From assembly GCA_964548955.1 (NCBI GenBank), contig CAZJTP010000001.1, forward strand, positions 70,299 through 134,298: DNA of 64,000 bases, in the 5' to 3' direction. The notes below the pieces were generated by a model that saw only the letters and a list, made by a program, of their open reading frames with translations, was not told the origin of the DNA and searched no databases. This document shows, in pieces, positions 41,488 to 53,073 of the stretch. The stretch comes from GCA-020344555 sp964548955 (lineage in GTDB: Bacteria; Planctomycetota; Phycisphaerae; UBA1845). The position numbers were made by a program, and so were the translations under genes. Positions within the stretch are counted from its first letter, which is position 1, and the number at the start of each line of letters is the position of its first letter.

Positions 41488-42849
41488 ATGATCCCCCACA
41501 GACGGGCGAGCGTCGGCTCGCAATGCGCGGTTCTCGCAGAGAATCTGATGGTCGAATCGACCCCCAATCCCGAATCCCGCGAGGACGGGTCTTCCAAAGA
41601 CCGACCGCATGACGGATGCTCAGCCCACGGAAGCGGGGAGACGCTTGACGATGCCGAGAGCCCTAGCAACGGGATCGAGAAGGTCTTTCCGACCACTGCC
41701 GTCCGATTCGGCTACATGCGTTACATCGGGGAGTTCAGCCATCCGGTGGACATGAGGTTCACCTGCGGTACGAAACTCGTCATCCAGACGCAGCGGGGAA
41801 TCGAACTGGGGGAGCAGGTCTCGTTGACCTGCACCGGAAGTGACAAGGCGGCCACACCACAACAGATCAAGGAATGGGTGGATCGCAGCGGTCCGGACGC
41901 CTACGTGTTTAACGCGGGGCGCATCCTGCGAGAGGCCACCGCCGCCGACCTGGCTGAGTTCGTGCGGATTCAGAACGGCTGCCGGGAGAAACGCGACCTT
42001 GCCCAGCAAGTCGCCGAGAAGCACAACCTCCCCCTGAAGGTTGTGGAGTGCGAATGCCCCTTGGGCGGGGAACGCATCATATTCTACTTCACTGCAGCCG
42101 AACGCGTCGATTTCCGCGGCATGGTCAAGGACCTGGCGAAAGAGTATCGGACGCGGATCGAGATGCGGCAGATTGGCGCCCGCGACGAGGCCCGGCTGCT
42201 CGCCGACTACGAAACTTGCGGGCGGGAAATCTGCTGCAAGGTCTTTCTCAAAACGCTCAAGCCGATCAGCATGCGCATGGCGAAGGTGCAAAAGGCCACG
42301 CTCGACCCGTCGCAAGTGTCCGGTCGATGTGGGCGGCTGAAGTGCTGCCTTCGTTTTGAGCACGCCGCTTATGAAGAGTTGGACAAGCGGCTTCCGCGCG
42401 TCGGCGTGCGTATCCGTACGAACCACGGGGAGGGTGTCGTTACCAATCGACAGATTCTGACCCAACTCGTTCAGATCCGCACCGACAACAACACGCTGCT
42501 GACGGTTGTGATGGAGGACGTTACCGCCGTCGACGTGGAAGCGCCGGGTTCCCAAGACACAGCATCCGATCCCCTCCGTTTGGAGCAGGAATCGGCTGAG
42601 CAACCTGCCGGTGCGCTGACCGATCCGAAGAAGAAGCCCGCGTCTCCCAGGGCTGCCCGACCAACGCCCAAGGATCGAGCAAAGAGGACCAGGCCCGACC
42701 CGGAGCGTGCTGATTCTCCGAAGGCACCGCCCGGGAAGGAGAAGGACGGTGAGAGGCCGACCAGCCGGCGGCGCAAACGTCGTCGCCGGCCACGCGGTCG
42801 CCACGGGCCGGGAGGGTCCGGCGGAGGTTCATCACCATCGACTCGTTAG
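41488..42849 (+). CDS. PSP1/RicT-like protein
   Basis: 453 residues from ATG 41488 (ATG 41548 is an alternative; neither has a clear ribosome site). The core, about residues 70-355, matches the PSP1 C-terminal family: FGYMRYIGEFSHP, CPLGGERIIFYF, RIEMRQIGARDEARLLADYETCGREICC and SGRCGRLKCCLRFEH. The paired Cys motifs correspond to those that help bind iron-sulfur clusters in RicT (YaaT), which supports RNA maturation in Bacillus. The C-terminal about 95 residues are a Lys/Arg/Pro-rich disordered tail (RRRKRRRRPRGRHG), probably nucleic-acid binding and unusual for RicT. Confidence 0.85.
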   Translation: MIPHRRASVGSQCAVLAENLMVESTPNPESREDGSSKDRPHDGCSAHGSGETLDDAESPSNGIEKVFPTTAVRFGYMRYIGEFSHPVDMRFTCGTKLVIQTQRGIELGEQVSLTCTGSDKAATPQQIKEWVDRSGPDAYVFNAGRILREATAADLAEFVRIQNGCREKRDLAQQVAEKHNLPLKVVECECPLGGERIIFYFTAAERVDFRGMVKDLAKEYRTRIEMRQIGARDEARLLADYETCGREICCKVFLKTLKPISMRMAKVQKATLDPSQVSGRCGRLKCCLRFEHAAYEELDKRLPRVGVRIRTNHGEGVVTNRQILTQLVQIRTDNNTLLTVVMEDVTAVDVEAPGSQDTASDPLRLEQESAEQPAGALTDPKKKPASPRAARPTPKDRAKRTRPDPERADSPKAPPGKEKDGERPTSRRRKRRRRPRGRHGPGGSGGGSSPSTR

Positions 42850-42891
42850 CGGTTGCCAAGGTAAGGGCAAACGATTGGTGGGATTATCAAC

Positions 42892-43437
42892 ATGATTGCT
42901 GAGCCTGGCAAAACGCTCCAAGACTTGGTTGAACACGTGGGTCGCTATCCCGAGGAAGCCTTCGTGTTTACGCGGGAGGGGCTCAGTCACGCCGCCGATC
43001 ATATTCACGGGCCGGAGACCGAGGCTCACCGGGCCCTGCAGCACTATCTCGCCGGGTATGATCTTGATTGGGACGACCTAATTGCCCGGTATCACAAAGG
43101 AGAGCTTCCGGAACCGGTTGTGCAGGCGATCGAGGCGGCCGGTGGATGCGAGAAGCTCAACCGTCATGTCGGCGGGCGTGAACTCTGCTGGGCGCTTAGG
43201 GACTACGCCCTGAAGCGATGGGGCATTCTCGCCCGCGTTGTTCTGGAGTCCTGGAACATTCGAAGCACCACCGATTTCGGTCGCATCGTCTTCGGTTTCA
43301 TTGACCTGGACCTCATGCGAAAGCAGGACGGAGACACGCTCGAGGACTTCAACGATGTGTACAGCTTCCACGAAGCCTTTGACGAGCCGTTCCGTGCCGG
43401 ACTTCAAGACGGCGATCCAAACCCAACCGACGCGTGA
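42892..43437 (+). CDS. Planctomycete/Verrucomicrobia-restricted conserved protein (TIGR04138/Minf_1886-like)
   Basis: 181 residues from ATG 42892, with GGTGGG upstream. The pattern YPEEAFVFTREGLSHAADHIHG, HVGGRELCWALRDYALKRWG and VLESWNIRSTTDFGRIVF is characteristic of a small family confined to Planctomycetota and Verrucomicrobiota. Function unknown; cytoplasmic by sequence. It lies between ricT-like and mutS, 42 bases after the former. Confidence 0.85.
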   Translation: MIAEPGKTLQDLVEHVGRYPEEAFVFTREGLSHAADHIHGPETEAHRALQHYLAGYDLDWDDLIARYHKGELPEPVVQAIEAAGGCEKLNRHVGGRELCWALRDYALKRWGILARVVLESWNIRSTTDFGRIVFGFIDLDLMRKQDGDTLEDFNDVYSFHEAFDEPFRAGLQDGDPNPTDA

Positions 43438-43588
43438 AACACTTCTCTCTGCGCTACCGGCAGACCCCACGCGCCGTCCTTTTGTGTTATCCTAATAGCC
43501 GATTCGCTGGGCGCAAGATTGAAAGGTGCGGCTTTTGACGCCGATTCGCACACCAACTCACAGTGCCACGCACCGTACGGAGGCAAGA

Positions 43589-46213
<2,625 letters not shown>

Positions 46214-46233
46214 AACGACACTTGTCTGGGTGG

Positions 46234-46258
46234 TATGGCCCACGCTTGCGTGGCCATG
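46234..46258. repeat. Short dispersed hairpin, copy 2
   Basis: TATGGCCCACG-CTTG-CGTGGCCATG downstream of mutS; same element as 4087-4111. Confidence 0.6.
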
Positions 46259-46310
46259 TTCTTGCCAATGTTTTACGCCCACCGGGGATCACCGTGGAGA
46301 AGTCAGTCGG

Positions 46311-47537
46311 ATGCGATGGTCTAAACGCTTCGGTCCCGGGTTGTTGGTCACGGCTGCTTTCATCGGGCCGGGGACGATCACCACGGCGACGGCCGCAGGG
46401 GCCGGGTTCGGTTTCGCCCTTCTTTGGGTGCTCCTGTTTGCCGTTATCGCGACGATCGTGCTTCAGGAGATGTCCGCCCGGCTCGGCCTGGTCACCCGCG
46501 AAGGAGTAGGCGAAGCGCTGCGAACCGCCTTTGGAAACCCGCTGCTTCGTACGCTTGTTGTAGTGCTGGTTGTAGCGGCGATTGCAGTGGGCAACGCGGC
46601 CTTTCAAACGGGCAACATCACCGGGGCGGCCATGGGTCTTGAGGCCCTGAGCGGCATTTCGCAACCCATCTGGGCGATCGTCGTCGGGGCGGCGGCGTTC
46701 GTGCTACTAGGCACCGGAACGTACCGGATCATCGAACGGCTGCTGATCGTCCTGGTGGCGGTCATGAGTGTCGTGTTCGTCCTGACGGCCGTCATGGTCC
46801 GACCGAGCGTCGCCGAGATGGTCAAAGGCATGTTCGTGCCGCAAGTCCGCGAGGGATCGCTCACCACGGTCATCGCCCTGATCGGGACCACGGTGGTGCC
46901 GTACAACCTGTTCCTGCACGCCAGTTCCGTCCGCGAGAAGTGGCCCGCATCAATGCCGCTGGTTCAGGCGCTGCGAGAGTCACGGATCGATACGGTCATG
47001 GCAGTGGCACTTGGCGGATTGATCACGCTGGCCATCGTTGTGACAGCCGCCGCCTTCTTCGAGAAGGGAACCGTGATCGAGAACGCAGCCATGATGGCTG
47101 AGCAGCTTGAACCGCTGCTTGGACCGGCCGCCAAATACTTCTTTGCGTCCGGCCTTTTCGCAGCCGGTTTGACCAGCGCGATCACCGCCCCGCTGGCAGC
47201 CGCCTACGCCTGCACCGGGGCGCTGGGCTTTGAAGTAAATCTTCGGTCCTGGAAGTTTCGCACCGTCTGGGCGATCGTCCTGGTTGTCGGAGTGGTTTTC
47301 GCATTAGTCGGGTCAAGTCCGGTTGCAGCCATTATCTTCGCCCAAGCCGCCAACGGCCTTATCCTCCCGGTGATCGCCGTATTCCTGCTTATCGTGGTGA
47401 ACCAAAGGCGACTCCTTGGCGAGCAGATCAACGGGGTGACGGCCAACCTGCTCGGCGGTCTGGTCGTGCTCATCGCAGCGGGACTGGGGGTCTACAAGCT
47501 GGCCGGCGTGCTTTCCCGGCTCCTTGGCGGCCCCTGA
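46311..47537 (+). CDS. Divergent Nramp-family metal transporter
   Basis: 408 residues from ATG 46311, with GGAGAAG upstream; the frame extends to 46185 but that part overlaps the mutS end and a repeat. Eleven hydrophobic segments. Canonical TM1 DPGN is GPGT here (AFIGPGTITTA), and TM6 MPHN-type motif is VPYN (GTTVVPYNLFLHAS), so the Asp/Asn and Met ligands that coordinate Mn/Fe in classical MntH are absent. Such changes are known in Nramp-related magnesium transporters. Substrate here is inferred, not shown. Confidence 0.85.
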   Translation: MRWSKRFGPGLLVTAAFIGPGTITTATAAGAGFGFALLWVLLFAVIATIVLQEMSARLGLVTREGVGEALRTAFGNPLLRTLVVVLVVAAIAVGNAAFQTGNITGAAMGLEALSGISQPIWAIVVGAAAFVLLGTGTYRIIERLLIVLVAVMSVVFVLTAVMVRPSVAEMVKGMFVPQVREGSLTTVIALIGTTVVPYNLFLHASSVREKWPASMPLVQALRESRIDTVMAVALGGLITLAIVVTAAAFFEKGTVIENAAMMAEQLEPLLGPAAKYFFASGLFAAGLTSAITAPLAAAYACTGALGFEVNLRSWKFRTVWAIVLVVGVVFALVGSSPVAAIIFAQAANGLILPVIAVFLLIVVNQRRLLGEQINGVTANLLGGLVVLIAAGLGVYKLAGVLSRLLGGP

Positions 47538-47651
47538 TTGGAATCACTGTGACACGACGGATGTGAAAGGTCTCATACGCGTCCCATTAAAGAAGTGCGC
47601 TTTGTCGTCCGATGCCCGGCAGCCTGAGGCGACGTCTCGCCTGCTGCGTGC

Positions 47652-47675
47652 CCGCTCCTTGATAGTCGCGGTTCT
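47652..47675 (-). repeat. 24-bp repeat related to the 28956/29132 elements
   Basis: On the minus strand reads AGAACCGCGACTATCAAGG then AGCGG, with one change relative to the openings of the 98-bp repeats. It lies in the 47538-47787 gap between convergent Nramp and hisS genes, where no gene is seen. Confidence 0.7.
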
Positions 47676-47787
47676 GATCTGGAGCACAGCTTATTGTTGG
47701 GATTCGTATCAGCCTCTTGTGCCGTACTGGCTCTCACAACGCACGTGTACGGACTGGAGATCCGTGCCATACCTGATCGAGAGGTTG

Positions 47788-49284
47788 CTACCCGATCCAG
47801 TAGCGCGCCAGGACTTTCTTTACGGCTTCGACCAGTTCCGTGCGGGGGACTGAGAACTGGGCCGGTTGCTCTTCGAGCCATTTCTTGCGGTCGGCGCCGA
47901 CTTCCTTGGACAGCTCCTCACCGAGACGAAGGTCCTTGATCGACACCTCCTGTTTGTTCAGCTCGTCAGAGCCCACGACGACGCAGACGGTCTTGCCGGA
48001 GGCGCTGGCGTATTTGAACTGCCGGCCGATGCCCTGGGTGCCGAGGTACAGCTCCGTGTTGACGCCGGCTGAGCGCAGTTCGGCTGCGATTCTCTGGTAC
48101 TCACCGGTCAGGTTCTTGTCGAGTCGGGTTACGAGAACTGCCGCAGTCGTGTCATCCACGTCGATCTTGCCCAGCGTGCGAAGGGCCGCCAGCAGCCGAT
48201 CGACGCCGATCGACGAGCCGGTCGCGGGGATCTTCTGCCCCGTGAACCGCTCGACGAGATCGTCATACCGCCCACCGCCGAAGACGCTGCTGAATTGTCG
48301 CGTCACGCCCTTGTCATCAACGATGTCGAAGGTGAGCACGGCCTCGAACACCGGCCCGGTGTAGTAGGCCAATCCGCGCACCACCGTCGGATCGATCACC
48401 ACACGATCCTCGGCATAGCCGGCGCCCAATAGTGCCTCGTCAATTTCGCGCAGCTCGTCGACGCCCTCCCGGCCGACGCGGCTGTCACCGACGACTTTGT
48501 CGAGCTCGTTGCAGACGGCGCTTCGGGAATCAGCCCTGACGCTCAGATATCGCAGCACCACGTCGATCTGCCCGGATGCAAGGCCGACGCCGCGTGTGAA
48601 GTCGCCCGATTCGTCACGCCGGCCCGGGCCCAGCAGCTCCTTGACGCCGTCAAGTCCGACGCGGTCGAACTTGTCGATCGATCGGAGAATCTGCAGCGAC
48701 GCCTCGGACGGAACTTCACCGCAGGCGGTCACATGCTCCAACACTCCGCTGAGGACCTTGCGGTCGTTCACATGAACAATGTAGTCGCCGCGACTGATTC
48801 CGAGGGCCTCCAGCGTGTCACACATGACCATGCAGCACTCGGCGTCCGCAAGCATCGACGCGGTGCCGACCGAGTCGAAATCGAATTGGTAAAACTCGCG
48901 GAAGCGATCCGGGCCGGGCTTCTCCACGCGATAGACCGGGCCGACCTGATAACGCCGAAACGGCAGCGGCAGGTCCTGAAGGTTCATGGCTACGAACCGC
49001 GACAGCGGTGCGGTCAGGTCGTAGCGCAGCGCGATCCACTCGTCATCCTCGTCGCGCATAGCGAAGATGCCGCCGTCGGGGCGATCCGCGTCCGGCAGGT
49101 ACTTGCCAAGAACATCGACGTACTCCAGGGCCGGTGTCTCCAGCGGCACATATCCGTACCGCTCATAAACCTCGCGGATCCTGGCGATCATCCGATCCCG
49201 CGCGAGAACGTCTGCTGCGGTGATGTCGCGGAATCCCTTAAGCCGCCGCGGAGTGATCCGGTCTGTCTTCCTGCCTTTGGCCAA
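47788..49284 (-). CDS. hisS: Histidyl-tRNA synthetase
   Basis: About 498 residues from TTG 49284, with GGAGAG 7 bases upstream; the open frame extends to 49362. Class II catalytic core: motif 2 YRVEKPGPDRFREFYQFDFD, histidine motifs DRVVIDPTVVRGLAYYTGPVFEA and motif 3 GSSIGVDRLLAAL; C-terminal anticodon-binding domain from about residue 400 (TAAVLVTRLDKNLTGEYQRIAAELRSAG). The N-terminal style (ITPRRLKGFRDI, LRYDLTAPLSRFVAMN) is typical. Ends next to the rpsI-rplM genes. Confidence 0.96.
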   Translation of the reverse strand: MAKGRKTDRITPRRLKGFRDITAADVLARDRMIARIREVYERYGYVPLETPALEYVDVLGKYLPDADRPDGGIFAMRDEDDEWIALRYDLTAPLSRFVAMNLQDLPLPFRRYQVGPVYRVEKPGPDRFREFYQFDFDSVGTASMLADAECCMVMCDTLEALGISRGDYIVHVNDRKVLSGVLEHVTACGEVPSEASLQILRSIDKFDRVGLDGVKELLGPGRRDESGDFTRGVGLASGQIDVVLRYLSVRADSRSAVCNELDKVVGDSRVGREGVDELREIDEALLGAGYAEDRVVIDPTVVRGLAYYTGPVFEAVLTFDIVDDKGVTRQFSSVFGGGRYDDLVERFTGQKIPATGSSIGVDRLLAALRTLGKIDVDDTTAAVLVTRLDKNLTGEYQRIAAELRSAGVNTELYLGTQGIGRQFKYASASGKTVCVVVGSDELNKQEVSIKDLRLGEELSKEVGADRKKWLEEQPAQFSVPRTELVEAVKKVLARYWIG

Positions 49285-49398
49285 GTGATACTCTCCGACG
49301 CAACACGAGGCTGGCTCCGTGTTTCGCAAATCGTGCGACAGTGATCGTGACCCAAGCCGCAAGACTTCCGAAACACGGCACTGAAGCGTGCGGTTCGC

Positions 49399-49923
49399 TT
49401 AACGTTTGGAGAACTGGAAACGTCGGCGCGCGCCGCGCTGGCCGTACTTCTTCCGTTCCACCCTGCGCGGATCGCGAGACAGCAGATTCTGGTCGCGCAG
49501 CTTCGGCTCGTGGTCGGGATTGGCCTTGGCCAACGCCCGGGCAAGGCCCAGCACTACCGCGCCGGCCTGACCGCTGATCCCACCACCACCGACGTTGACG
49601 AACACGTCCATCGATTTGGTCGTCTCGGTGACTTCCAGCGGCGTCAATACGGCCTGGCGATCCTTGTCCAGCTTGAAGAATGTGTTCACTTCACGCTTGT
49701 TGATGAGGAACTTCCCGTCGCCGGGGCGGATGCGCACGCGGGCTACGGCCGCCTTGCGACGACCCGTGCCCCAGTAATACGGGTCGGCGACTGCGGACTT
49801 CTTCCGGTCGGCGCTCGGTGCGGTCACGGGCGTAGCCGCTTGGGTCGACTCGGCCGGTGCAGGCTCGCCCGGCGCAGGTTCAGCCGGTGTCGCCTCGACG
49901 TTGGTGGTTGGCTCATCACTCAT
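49399..49923 (-). CDS. rpsI: Ribosomal protein S9 with N-terminal extension
   Basis: 174 residues. The conserved S9 core begins at about residue 47 (YYWGTGRRKAAVARVRIRPGDG) and ends with the usual basic tail GQRGARRRFQFSKR, whose last residues contact P-site tRNA. Before it is a Pro/Ala/Glu/Thr-rich, acidic, presumably disordered extension of about 45 residues (TPAEPAPGEPAPAES). Co-oriented with rplM and 28 bases downstream of it, the usual L13-S9 operon. Confidence 0.96.
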   Translation of the reverse strand: MSDEPTTNVEATPAEPAPGEPAPAESTQAATPVTAPSADRKKSAVADPYYWGTGRRKAAVARVRIRPGDGKFLINKREVNTFFKLDKDRQAVLTPLEVTETTKSMDVFVNVGGGGISGQAGAVVLGLARALAKANPDHEPKLRDQNLLSRDPRRVERKKYGQRGARRRFQFSKR

Positions 49924-49951
49924 GCGTCAGCGTCTCCACAAAGCAGCATTG

Positions 49952-50395
49952 CTACAAGGGAAGAGGGGAAGGTTGTTGCGCCGCGTGCGGGTGCGTATCC
50001 GCCGCGTAGACTTTCAGCTTCTTGAGCATCCTGCGACCCAACGCATTCTTGGGCAGCATCCGCCGCACGGCCTCCCGAACAATCCGGTCCGGATGACGCT
50101 CCAACACCCGTTTGTAGGGGATCTCTTTGTACCCACCCGGATGGTACGAATAGCGGGCGTACGACATCGTGTCCGCCTTCCGGCCCGTCACGTGAACCTT
50201 ATGAGCGTTGGTCACGACGACGAACTCGCCAGTATCCACGTGCGGCGTGTAGGTCGGCCTGTGCTTGCCCATCAGGATCAAGGCGATCTTCGTTGCCAGC
50301 CGACCGAGGATCTGATCAGTTGCATCAACGACGTACCACTGCTGCTCGACCTCACCCGGCCTGGCCAGGAAGCTTCCTAACTTACGTCTGGACAT
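49952..50395 (-). CDS. rplM: Ribosomal protein L13
   Basis: 147 residues. WYVVDATDQILGRLATKIALILMGKHRPTYTPHVDTG and KEIPYKRVLERHPDRIVREAVRRMLPKNALGRRMLKKLKVYA are the conserved L13 core. First gene of the rplM-rpsI operon. Confidence 0.97.
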   Translation of the reverse strand: MSRRKLGSFLARPGEVEQQWYVVDATDQILGRLATKIALILMGKHRPTYTPHVDTGEFVVVTNAHKVHVTGRKADTMSYARYSYHPGGYKEIPYKRVLERHPDRIVREAVRRMLPKNALGRRMLKKLKVYAADTHPHAAQQPSPLPL

Positions 50396-50869
50396 AGGTT
50401 TACGCTCGAAGCCATCAACATCGAACTACTAAGAAGCGACTACTGTACTAACATTTCACCGCCCGTCAAGGCCGCCTTTCTTCGTTTCGGATTGCCTGTG
50501 GAGGCGATCTTCTCGCGGCGGGTTTTGATGCCACACCTCAGCCTGAAGGGGCTGTCGGTTTAATCGAAACCGAACGCCGGAAAGACCATAATCGATGGTC
50601 AGGGCTCTGTTTTCACTCTTGTCACCCGTTTGCCGCAGTCGCAATCGGACTAAATCGACAGCCCGAAGGGCTAAGCGACAACAGCCGTGGGCAAGTCCCG
50701 CTGCCTCATCCCCGCCCGACATCCCTTGTTTCCCAGCAGGTAAGTCGGGTCAGCAGACCCGACGCCAAACCAGTAAGTGCCGGCTTGCCCATGTCTTCAA
50801 CGATCCCGCGTGGCCAAGCCCTGCCGGAGGCGACGGGCCATGGGTACAAGCCCGTCGTGTGGGTCGTGC

Positions 50870-50936
50870 TAGAAGCCCCCGAAGGGGGCGAAAGTCTATA
50901 GCCACGGGCGCAAGCCCGTGGTTTTAGGCGAAGCAC
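50870..50936. repeat. 67-bp perfect direct repeat, copy 1
   Basis: Contains CCCCC-GAAG-GGGGG and CCACGGGC-GCAA-GCCCGTGG hairpins; identical to 50993-51059. The 50396-51379 stretch between rplM and the SUMF1-like gene holds no gene and is filled with such palindromes. Confidence 0.9.
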
Positions 50937-50992
50937 GGGTTCTTCAGGATCCAGACGCCCCGATCTGTTTCATTGACTGTGCAAGCATCAAT

Positions 50993-51059
50993 AGAAGCCC
51001 CCGAAGGGGGCGAAAGTCTATAGCCACGGGCGCAAGCCCGTGGTTTTAGGCGAAGCACA
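50993..51059. repeat. 67-bp perfect direct repeat, copy 2
   Basis: Exact second copy of 50870-50936, 123 bases further on, same orientation. A partial inverted version (CCACGGGCTTGCGCCCGTGG) lies near 51166-51185. Confidence 0.9.
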
Positions 51060-51294
51060 GCCGATACAAGCCCTGGAGGGGCGACAGAACCGCTGTGACA
51101 ACGAGATAGTCGTGCCGACCGTGTGTCGCCCCTCCGGGGCTCATTCGGGTCCGCCGCTCTTGTTCCACGGGCTTGCGCCCGTGGCTACGCGCTTATGCCC
51201 CTTCCGGGGCATTCCACCCGGGTGCTGAGTCTTCCAGGCGCGAGTGTCAACGAGCGGACACAGCGCGACGGTGAGCATCACCAACCGTGAGTCG

Positions 51295-51373
51295 TGTAGC
51301 GCCACCCCTCGCGGGTGGCGCCACAACCATACCATCGCGCCGTTGTGCGCCACGCACAAGGCGTGGCGCTACA
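51295..51373. repeat. Palindrome with nested hairpins
   Basis: Outer stem TGTAGCGCCAC/GTGGCGCTACA (11 bp) encloses two smaller hairpins, GCCACCC/GGGTGGC (51301-51319) and GCCACGC/GCGTGGC (51349-51367), an arrangement like a cruciform with two arms, ending just before the SUMF1-like gene stop. Confidence 0.75.
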
Positions 51374-51379
51374 TTGCGT

Positions 51380-52714
51380 TCATGCAGCCGCTCGATGCGC
51401 AACGACGCGTCGACGGGCAAGCACCACCGTCCCCGCCGTTAGCACGAGCAAGGCCATCGTAACAAGGCCCCATTCGGAGACGGTGGGAATTGGACAGGCA
51501 GACCCGTGGCATACCGTCCCGTTTTCAAGGTAAACGCCGCCACTCTCCGAGCACAAATCTTGGGCGAGCTGGAGACACCCGACTGCTCCAAAACTGCCAC
51601 AGCACGCTCCGCACTCGTCGGGAATGCCGTCGTTGTTGGTGTCGTCGCTCTCTCCGCAGCCGAGCACATCGCACGGGCCACCCGTGTCGCCGCATGAAAT
51701 GTCGCATTCGTCGGGAATGCCGTTGCCGTTGCAGTCTTGCGCCAGGGCGACACGAAACCCGATGAAGGATTCGCCCTCGAACGGCGGAGGGCCGCCGTAG
51801 TAGCCGCGGAATGCCGCGTACAAGGGGTAGCCGTAGGGGTAGAACGACCCGCCGCGGAGACCACGAGACGCACCGTAAAACACGGCTTCGTTCCACTCCG
51901 AGACATTCCCTCCCTGGTCGAAACTGCCGTAAGGGCTGTCGGACGGCTTGGCGTCGTACGCGCCAACCTCGATCCTGTAGTACGGAGCGCCTATCACGTA
52001 CCCATCCGGGGAGTAGTTCGCCGAGCCGTTCGTCATATCCGTACCCGCCGGAGCCTCCGCCGTCGGCGCCGCATCCGATTCCGTCGGGTAATCCCAGTAG
52101 TTGCCCGTCACACCATCGTTCTTGTGATACGCTGCCTTGTACCACTCGTCCTCGGATGGGACTACCCACGTGGCATCCGGCTCGCGAACAACCAGCAGTG
52201 TAGCTGTACCCGTCGCCCCGTTTAGGTAGTACGACCCATCCTCTGTCGTTGTCAGGTCCTGGGCACCCGTTGGCTGGCCGTTGTGTAGCCAGTTGCAGAA
52301 CCGCGCAGCATCACCCCAGGAGACGTGGTTCACCGGGCGGTCGGCCCAGTCCGCACCCACTGAGTAGCTGTAATTGGGCGACGAGCCGGTGCGCTGAATG
52401 TTGCACCCGAACAACCCTTCAGAGGGGTTCGCCATCGAGGTGTTGTACAGCCCGTAGGTGTCCGTTGCTGCCACAGCATTGAGAAACTCGGTGTACTGCC
52501 CGGCGGTCACCTCGTACTTGCCGATGTTGTAGACGTAGTCCACAGCCCCGCAGTCAGTACAGCAGGGACCGTGCCCACCCGCGCATTCTCCGGACGACTC
52601 CCCGGTATTGCCCGGGTTGCCGACGGTTACCGTCTCGATGTCCACCGCTTGCGCTCCCGAAACGCAGGCCAACACCACCGCTGCCACTGCCACTAATCTT
52701 GAAATGTTCCGCAT
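51380..52714 (-). CDS. Secreted formylglycine-generating-enzyme-like (SUMF1) protein with IPTVSEWG tail
   Basis: 444 residues from ATG 52714; TAAGGAGGA lies 8 bases upstream, so the longer frame to 52996 is rejected. Signal peptide SRLVAVAAVVLACVSGAQAV. FGE-sulfatase domain, about residues 30-310: YNIGKYEVTAGQYTEFLNAVA, NHVSWGDAARFCNWL, WVVPSEDEWYKAAYH, GGNVSEWNE, RGLRGGSFY and FIGFRVAL. After it come Asp/Asn/Cys-rich CNGNGIPDECDISC loops, then IPTVSEWG, a hydrophobic segment and RRR. Genuine formylglycine activity needs two active-site Cys; none clearly matches here, so it may be a lectin- or enzyme-like relative. Confidence 0.85.
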   Translation of the reverse strand: MRNISRLVAVAAVVLACVSGAQAVDIETVTVGNPGNTGESSGECAGGHGPCCTDCGAVDYVYNIGKYEVTAGQYTEFLNAVAATDTYGLYNTSMANPSEGLFGCNIQRTGSSPNYSYSVGADWADRPVNHVSWGDAARFCNWLHNGQPTGAQDLTTTEDGSYYLNGATGTATLLVVREPDATWVVPSEDEWYKAAYHKNDGVTGNYWDYPTESDAAPTAEAPAGTDMTNGSANYSPDGYVIGAPYYRIEVGAYDAKPSDSPYGSFDQGGNVSEWNEAVFYGASRGLRGGSFYPYGYPLYAAFRGYYGGPPPFEGESFIGFRVALAQDCNGNGIPDECDISCGDTGGPCDVLGCGESDDTNNDGIPDECGACCGSFGAVGCLQLAQDLCSESGGVYLENGTVCHGSACPIPTVSEWGLVTMALLVLTAGTVVLARRRVVAHRAAA

Positions 52715-53025
52715 CGCACTATCCTCCTTACTGGGAAATGAAGAAGCCTTCGCTTCCAGGACGCCCGTCGCCTGTCCCGAGAGGGACGGGCCGGGCATGG
52801 TCTCACGAACGATATCGGGGGTGGATACGCTTCCCCTTCGTCGCATCGCAGCGGCCGCGATTCTAACCGGATCCCGACCGCGAAACCATATCCGGATTCC
52901 AACCCGCCTACCCGGGTGTGGCCATTCTCTGTGGCACATACGAATAATTCGTGTCTTTCCGTAGCGGCCGGCGTCCCCGCCGGCCGTCGTGCGCAATAAC
53001 GCTTGCCGGGGAAACGGCCTGCGAG

Positions 53026-53073
53026 GACGCAGGCCGCTACGGACGCAGGCCGCTACAGACGCAGGCCGCTACA
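53026..53073. repeat. Tandem repeat, 3 x 16 bp
   Basis: Three tandem copies of GACGCAGGCCGCTAC followed by G or A, at 53026, 53042 and 53058. Outside these, 52715-53659 holds no convincing gene; the stretch probably carries promoters for the divergent genes. Confidence 0.85.

Noticed and set aside
47524..47853. Plus-strand frame of 109 codons between Nramp and hisS
   Set aside because: Its middle is the inverted 24-bp repeat; overlaps the hisS 3' end with no ribosome site.
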